From Sipunculus nudus (Eukaryota > Annelida > Sipuncula > Golfingiida > Sipunculidae): 64,000 nucleotides of DNA. Within the stretch, counting starts at the first letter, position 1, and each line of letters begins with the position of its first letter. The notes below the pieces were generated by a model. The model had not been told where the DNA came from. It did not search any database and saw only the letters and a program-made list of their open reading frames with translations. The position numbers were made by a program, and so were the translations under genes. The stretch spans positions 48,615,327-48,679,326 of the forward strand of contig CM049308.1 of the NCBI GenBank assembly GCA_026874595.1. Reading direction: 5' to 3'. This document shows positions 27,001-36,000 of the stretch, piece by piece.

Positions 27001-30000
27001 TTTCCTCCCAGTGACCCATAATAAATGAGGTACCCAAGAACAGCTGACATACAGTGACCAGCAGTGGGCTGGCTGGAGTTTCACAATGCCACTGAATACA
27101 ATAAGAGCCTCCAAAACAAAAATCAATATCAAGCCTAATTTTAGAGGTTTTACTTTCAAATTTGAGATTTTAACAGATGAAATTGTATGTGAATATGCTG
27201 TGAAAATTAAATCAAAAGTACTTAAAGGAAAAAACTTGCAATGGCCAAAGTTGGGCGAACTGTAAGGTACTGATTCTATATAAATACTTGTAACTTAAAA
27301 ATTTGCAAAATTCAGATCTATTGTTGTGTATACAATTGAGTCTTGGTTAAATTATGTCCCTGAAAAAAAATCTCTAGCTTCAACAATTTTCATGTTAGGT
27401 GAGCAAATAATTTTTCTGATTTTTTATGAAAGACATTATGTTTGGGCGCATAACTTCAAGAAAATACACAATACTGACTTAATTTCAAAAATGTACATAG
27501 GAAATATATAGAGGAATGGTTATATTAAATATGATCTATATCACAAACAATGGGTTTTTAATGGAAAATTGAAGCCATGTATTTCCTTGATATATTGAAG
27601 AAACAAAGTTGTAGTGACCCAGTTTCTAGTATGGAAAGAGATTTTGGGGTCATCTAACTGTATGTCAAATTTTGGATTCGTAGGTCTAACAGTTTCAAAA
27701 TATGCCCTGTCAAAGAATTTAACAAATTTAAATCCTTATGTGTACCTGCTGTGAAAATTAAATCAAATGAAAAAATCATGCCATGGACAAAGTTGAGGAA
27801 AATTATAAGGTACTGATTTTATATTTATGCTAGTAATTTTAAAATTTTACAAAATTCAGAACTAATTTTTTTGGGGTATACAACTGAATCTTGATACAAC
27901 AAAGTTATATCCCTGAAAAAATTTCTAGCTTCAACAATTTTCATGTTAAGTGAGTAAATGTCTTTCCTGATTTTTACAAAGTGCATTATGTTTGGGCCCA
28001 TGAGTTTTAACAACTACGTAATACTGACCTATTTTCTGGCATGTACATAGGAACTATATAGGGGAATATTTATGGTAAATATGAAGAAAAACAGATGAGT
28101 GGTTTTGATATTAGACAGTCCTGAAGTGTGATAATAGGTTTAAATGGAAAATTGAGGGTTTTCTTTATTTCTTGAAGGAACAAGTCACAGTGACCAAGTT
28201 TTTGGTTTGGTTGGAGATCTTTGGGACATGTAACTGTATTCCAAATTTTGGATTTCTAAGTCTGTTTCAAAACATGCCATTCTAATGGACAGACAGATGG
28301 ACGGACAGACAAGGGACCATGACTATAGCTCAGATGACTTGTAGTCATCTGAGCTAAAAAAAAAAGTAACAAATGAACCATATTTTTTTAAAATATATTA
28401 TGGTCCTATTGGTGTTTATTTAGTTGATGATATTTTCTTCCCTTTAGACCAACAGTTTTGCCTCTCCCTAAAGAAACAAGAATAATATTAAGAAAGTGTA
28501 GCACATTACTGGTAACATGTATACATACCCTGAGATAAGCCACGATCAGAGAGAGAAGGGAAATGGTCTTGCCAGTTCCTGACGGCATCTCCAGCACACA
28601 GTGTCCCTGCACAGTAACAACATACAGAACACTCTTAAAGACACACAAGTTATACACAAAACTAGGGACCCATGGGTCTCGACGCTCAGCTGCATTTGTC
28701 TATAAGGATATATGTTTATGAGGTTTTCCAAAATATTGGTCCTGTGATCAGTTTGCAGCCAACCTGTCTACCCAAACTTGAATTATCATCCATAAACTAA
28801 TTTGTGAATGGATGGGCCCTGTAACCTTAACCTTTGACATTATGACCCCAAAATCAAAAGGAAACTTCCCCTATTGGCAGGTGCACCACATGTTGGTGAT
28901 GGAAGGATTGAGATGAAAAGTTTGGCTTAACATGCATCCACAATCTTTCTAAAGTAGTGGGTCCTGTGACCTTGACCTTTGATCTCATGACCCAAAATTG
29001 AACAGAATCTACTGGCATGTTAGCAATATCTTGAAGATGGAAGGTTTGGGATAAACAGTTTGGCTTCAAATGAATATGCATTTTTTTTAAAGAAATGAGT
29101 CCTGTGACCATGACCTTTGACCGTTGGACCCCAAAATCCACACGGTTCTTACTTTAGTGGTGAGTCATATATAAGTTCAGTTTGAAACCAATACGTCAAA
29201 CTAAACTGGAGTTATCATCTGGAAACTAATTTGTGAACAGATGGCCCCTGTGACCTTGACCTTTGACCATGTGACCCCAAATCCATTTATGCTCTCCCCC
29301 TACTGGCAAGGCAGCTAAATGTGCAAAATGGAAAGTTTGGGATGAAAAGCTTGGCTTAAAATGCAGCCATAATCTTTAAAAAAAGTTAGTCCTGTGACCT
29401 TGACCTTTGACCTCATGACCCCAAAATCATATAGGTTCTTGCTTTAGTGGTGGGCCATATGTAAGTCAAGTTTGAAATCCATGTGTCAATACAACCTGGA
29501 GTTATCATCTGGAAACAAATTTGTGTGGATGGACAGATGGACAGACAGACAGACAGAAAGGGTGATAACTATATGGCATCCACTTGTGATCAATAAATAT
29601 ACCAGGTTTTGGGACACTAGATGTAATTACAGCTGAGAAACTGACATGATTGTTGTCATTTTATAGTAAAAAAAATTTTAAAATATTCGTTAAAATAACA
29701 AACAAGGGACCTATGGGTCACGGCGCTCAGCTGTTATATATGATAAAAAAATATGATTTAGAAATGAGGCACATGCTGGTGTTATGTGGTAATAAAAATA
29801 AGCTGTATTATGAGTTGTTGTTGTTTAGCTTATGTATGATTTTGATAGTACATTTGGAGACAGGGCAGAGGATTGATATCATTTATTTTATTTACAAATG
29901 GAGTGCTATTGTCACACAGATTTAGACTTGGCCATATAACTTATAAGCAGAATATATAATATAAGAGTTTAAATATTTATTTAAAAAAATTACAAATATT

Positions 30001-33000
30001 GTCCCAAATATAATTTTTATTAAAAATAATAAGAGAATCGTATGATTTTTAAAAATAAAATATTACTGAAATGATTATTAAAATAATATTAAAGAATATA
30101 TTCATGAATGTATTTTGAATACATTTTGAAAGTATTTTCACTGGTATTCATATACTTTCATTTTTACCTGAATTCCCATTCTTATGAAAGAAATCTTATA
30201 ATGCAGTACATATTCATATTCGTATTTAAATACAATTGCAAAGTATTCGCACAATGTCTGGTATTTATTCAGTTTTCACCAAACAATGATGTTGAGAATC
30301 CAGAATATACAAAATTCACACATTTAAATAATGATCATAAGTACCTGGTTTTACGGCTTTTATTTATATTAAAAAAAAAAATAAATGTATATATTCATTT
30401 TGGACTAATTTCACATCAATGTAAACACTAGACATAGTAGGAATCTAGATTAATATTATCAACTGCATCTTCGTCTATCATTAATTTTCTTCATATGATC
30501 CCTAATGATTAGTAATGAATAATATGATTTACTTTTTTATCATTAAAACTGAACTGAAATATACCATAGGTGACTGCATGGTGTTATTTGGAATACGTGA
30601 CATTCTATCCATCGATAAAAGATTCTTATATCATCAGTAACTGCAAGTTAATTTCCTGTTATTATCAACTAACAAATTCCTTTTCTATTTTTCTTTAATT
30701 TGTTATTAAAAACCAAGAAAAATTTATTAATTTATTGTTTATTGTCATGTTGTTGGTTAAAACTACTAGATGAGTTGAGTTGGACACCAGGATCAACTGT
30801 GGCTGGCCATAAGCTACCTGGCTGCCCTAGTTTATGCCTCACCTCAAGCATGCATAATTTGCTGAAAGTTCAACAAGGTCAACATACAGGTGACTCAAGA
30901 GGGGCTAGAGAGAACCAAGGTCTGACATGGTCTGATAAAAACATAAATAAAAGCTACAATTTTTGGCCAATTTCTTTCAGCTTTCTAAACTACAAAGCTG
31001 AAATCCTTATGTGTGTATGATATGAAAATTATATCAACAGTGCTCACAGGAAACAAACGTGCCATGGTCAAAGTTGGGCAAAATTTAAGGTACTTATTTT
31101 ATATTTATACTAATAACTCATAAAATTTGAAAAATTCAGAACTAATTTTGGGTATTCAATTGAATCTTGATTAAATTATGTTACATCCCTGACAAAAAAA
31201 TCCCTAGCTTCAGCAATCCTCTTGTTAAGGGAGTAAATATATTTCTTGATTTCTTACAAAGTGCATTATGTTTAGGCCCATAACATAAAACAATTACGCA
31301 ATATTGACATCATTTCTGGCATGTGCATAGAGAATGTATAGAAAAATATGGATATTATATATGATTAAAGTCAGATCAGTGGTTTTGATATTAGGCAGTC
31401 TTGAAGTGTAACAAAGGGTTTTTAATGGAAAAATGAAGTTTTTCATTAATATCTCAAAGGTATTAAGTCTTAGTGACCAAATCCTTGGCATGGTAGGGGA
31501 TTTTTAGGGGATTAATTGTATGCCAAATTTTAGGAACTGAGAGCTGAAGCTGGGGATCTGAGCTCTTGCAAACTGCATGACACTAGCTTGATGTAAACAA
31601 TATGTTACATGGTGCTTGAAAACTTGAATAAAATCTACAGTTTTTGATCAACTGGTTTCAAATTTTTGGTGTTAACAGACAAAATGCTAACAAAAACATG
31701 CTGTGAAAATTAAATCCACAGTACATACAGGAAAAAAACGTGCCATGGTCAAAGATGGGCAAAATTTAAGGTACCAATTTTTTATTTCTGTTAATATTTT
31801 TAAAAATTTAAAAGATTTTGATCTAATTTTGGGTATACAATTTAATTTTGATTAATTAAAGTTACATTACTGGAAAAAAAATCCATAGCTTTAACATGTT
31901 TTGTGTTAAGTGATCAAATATCTTTCCTGATTTTTTACAAAATGCATTATGTTTTGGCCCATAACTGTTTAAATTATATAACACAGACATAAATTCTGGC
32001 ATGTACATAGGAACTATATAGAGGAATATTTCTGGTAAATATAAGAAAAAACAGATGAGTGGTTTTGATATTAGTCAGTCCTGAAGTGTGAAAATAGGTT
32101 TTTAATAAAAAATTGAGGTTTTTCCTTAATTTCTCAAAGGAGAAAGACCTAGTTTTTTGCTTGGAAGGAGATGTTCGGGACATCTAACATTATGCCGAAT
32201 TTTGGATTCCTAGGTCTTACGGTTTCAAAATGTGCCACATCTACGGACGGACAGACGGACGGACGGATGGACAGACGGACAGACGATGGACAATGGACCA
32301 CGACTATAGCTCAGATGACTTATAGTCAGCTGAGCTAAAAATACAGGTGGCGCCACCACTTTTCAGGAATTGACAAAACTAGTCATGGTTAATATTCAAG
32401 GCAAGATTCATGACAATCCATGCATCAATTATCAAGATATTTGAGGTTTTGTATTATATTTTTGATTATTCTGGGGGGGTACTTTCAAGCCCCATAGCTC
32501 GGAAGATATAGGTTGCAGTGACCTAATTTCAGGTTTCCAAGGAGATTTTTTATTGACCTCCCTGGATATTCACTTAGAAGTTTCTAGGTCTAGAAGTTAA
32601 AATTTGTGCCCTGCTAATGGACGGCCGGACATCTGGACGCCCGGACGGCTGACGAACAAAGCACCATTCCTATACCTCAGTTGACTTACAGTCAGCTGAG
32701 CTAAAAATAGAATTATTATTTCAATGAGATGGAAAATACATTTTTATTTTAAAACTTACACTGGGCAGTTATTTATGGCATACATGCAGGAATAACAAAA
32801 TGAAACAAGTGTAACAGCCTTCAGCTGATGAGCACAACTCATTGCTGCATTTAATTTGATATTTCATATTTATTAGTATAATTTTATTGTCATCAAAACA
32901 TAATGATGTATTAAAATTGTATGGTTCAATCCAAAACTGCCCTTTCAGCAACCTTGAAAACTATGAAAATCTTTCAAGGTGCTAAGATTTGTACCTTTAC

Positions 33001-36000
33001 CATCTAGTTTTTGAAGAAAAAACAAATCTAGGTCTATGTCATTCTAGGCCTGATACACAAGAATGATGAATCGCTCTACAGGAAAACCATTCAATATGTG
33101 ACTGGTTGGTGTGAGGAACACTACCTTCAGTTAAATGTAAAGAAGACTAAAGAAGTAGTCTTTGATTTTAGGAGATCAAAATCTGTAATTACCCCAGTTG
33201 CTATCAAAAATGAAGATGTTGATATTGTAGAAAATTATAAATACTTAGGATGTATTATTGACAGAAATCTGAATTGGAAAGAACATGTGTTGAATCAATC
33301 CAAGAAAGCAAACAAAAGATTATATTAACTTTACTATCTAAGAAAGCTTAATATTGACAAAACCATAATTACCATGTTTTATAATTCAGTAATTTCCAGT
33401 GTCCTTACTTATTCACTGGAGTGCTGGTTTACAAATATATCTGATAAGTTAAAGAAACAGTTGAATAATACCAGGAAGAGAAGTAGTAGAATAACTGGTA
33501 CTTCTCTTGCCACACACCAGGATATCTGTGAAACCAAAACAATGGCCTTCATATCTAAGGTCATGAATGACACAACACATCCCCTATATTCAGAGTTCCG
33601 TTTTTTACCTTCAAGTAAACACCTAGATACAATATTCTGCAGAACAACTCGTTTTAAAAAATCTCTCGTACCACACAGTATTAAACTTTTTAACTCACAA
33701 CCCTCTTAGAAATTTAACGTTTTGAATTATGTGTTTTACCTGCAGAATTAACTGTTTTATCATTTTTACATGCTTAATTTTACATGCATAGTCAATATAT
33801 TAAGTGTGATTTTTATGTATTTTTATGTATTATTTTTATGTATTTATCTATCTATTTACTTATTTATTTTTTATGTAATGAATTGCAAGTCAACGACAAA
33901 TTCCTGGAACTGAAGGCTAATAAATGTTATCTTATCTTATCTTATCTTATCTTATCTCTTATCTTTGTAGTTGAAATATGTGATATGATAATGGATTGCC
34001 AACCAGATAGTCACATTTTGGTGGAGTTTTAATTGCAAAAGGAAAAAGGCCAGGTAGGTGTGGATTCTTCGGATTCTGAATATCTGTGAGTGAAAATTAT
34101 ATTTACCTGAGCATCCAGAGACCGCTTAAGCTCCATCATATATGCATACTGTTCTGGATATATATACTCATAAGGAAAGTAAACCAGGAGTCCATCAATG
34201 TTCAACCTACAATCACAAAAATGGCAATAATCTAGCAAGTACAACCTTGAAACTATAAACTAAAATCAACTGAAATCTCCAGACCAGACAAACAGCACTA
34301 AAATCAATCTATGAAGTATGCAGCCAGCTTCTTTGTATGCTCCTGAGGCAGCAGAAATCTTGCGCTTCTAAAGAAGCAACTGATTTTCATGCTGCCAGCT
34401 TTGACCGTTTATGATATATTTAGACACCAGATGGCGGTTCGTTGTCCGCTGAAATTAAAGTGCGTATGATGTGACAAGCAGCCAATCAGATGCCAATAAA
34501 CAAACACTCGACAGGCATCCTGGCTCCGCCCATTGCTGTGCTTCAAGCGCCGCTTGATGAGTGTCCGGTCGAATTTAAATTACTCCCTCTGCATTCTCGC
34601 ATCATCAACAGATTCGATTATGACATTATGACTGTGTTAGGCTAGCCATATATCTGTTGTCTGCAGAACTGAAACAAGCCAACAGGTGTGCACGCAGCCA
34701 TGGTTGTTACGTTTCGTTTGAATTACAGCTCACCGGCCGAGCATCCTATGTGCCCAAGGCCCTAAGCAAACCACGTCAGGGGCAATTCTCTCTGAGCCTG
34801 TGGCCTGTTCAGACGGTTGCGCGGGGCAATGAGCTGTCACTCAAAATGAAATTAACATGATTGGCTCCGTGTATTCCTCGCTTGGCTTTGTGTTCCAGCA
34901 CAAGGTCTCATCTGATTGGACAAAAAATACAGTGCTCCCTTCTGGTGTAGCAATTCAGGATACGAGGTCATAACAAACAGTGCCTTACGATATAGGCAGT
35001 AGCCCTATAACTTAAGTAAAGCGCTGTGTAAAGAGCGTAGGTTCTTTGTTATTGTTCTCCCTTTCAAGGTTACAGCACCTAAAGAGTTGCCAATTTCACA
35101 AATATCCATCATCAATCTTTTCCTAAATTAAAACAGATGCGTTAAAGTCTCATAATACAATGCAGTTACGGCCATAATATATTAAAATTTGCAAGTGCAT
35201 GGTTTTTTTTGTAAAGCTGTACAACAATTATCTACGCCACACAAGCTGCTATAGATGCAAACCCTTGGTGATTTCAGTTAATTTAAACCTTACAGCAAGG
35301 CATTATAAAGTTATTCAACTGACAGGGATATTTTAAACAGGACAGGAGCTGTGGCCCCCAAACATCTGCTTTGGTTAGGCAATGTAAACCTCTCCTATCC
35401 CTAGGTTTTCCTGTAATATGCTCAAAGTACTCCAGATATTAGCAAAACCCATTTGGGCATTAATTACTCTTATTAAATAATAGGACATATTGTAACACTT
35501 TTACCTTGTTCCTGCTTCATCAACATATCATGACATTGACTATTCTATTGTAGCCATGTTTCCGTTGCCAGGAAAACGGATACTAACCCAGTGAAGAACG
35601 CCTGGAGGTAATGTTGTAACATTTCTTTTATGACGGACAGCAAACCAGCCTGCCAACCCACATGCATAGGGACATGGCTGTCACTGGAAGCCATGCCTAG
35701 CTTTCATTATGTGCCTGTGAGGATGCTAGGGACACAAAGGTGGCTGGGCCAATGGGCCAAATTATTTAAATCAACCATCCCAGACACCTCAGTCAGAGCA
35801 GAAACTGAATATAGTATAGACCTATAGCTCAAACTATGCGTTAGGAAACAGTGGATCTCACTGGTGCTGCATTTTGCTGATCAGCGTCAGCAAGATTTTA
35901 AATGAATGCTAATAGAAATATTGTCGTCATCATTGTTAAATGTTAATGTTTATGGCTGGTTGTTATCAAATTAAACATTCCATATATGAATTTAATAACC

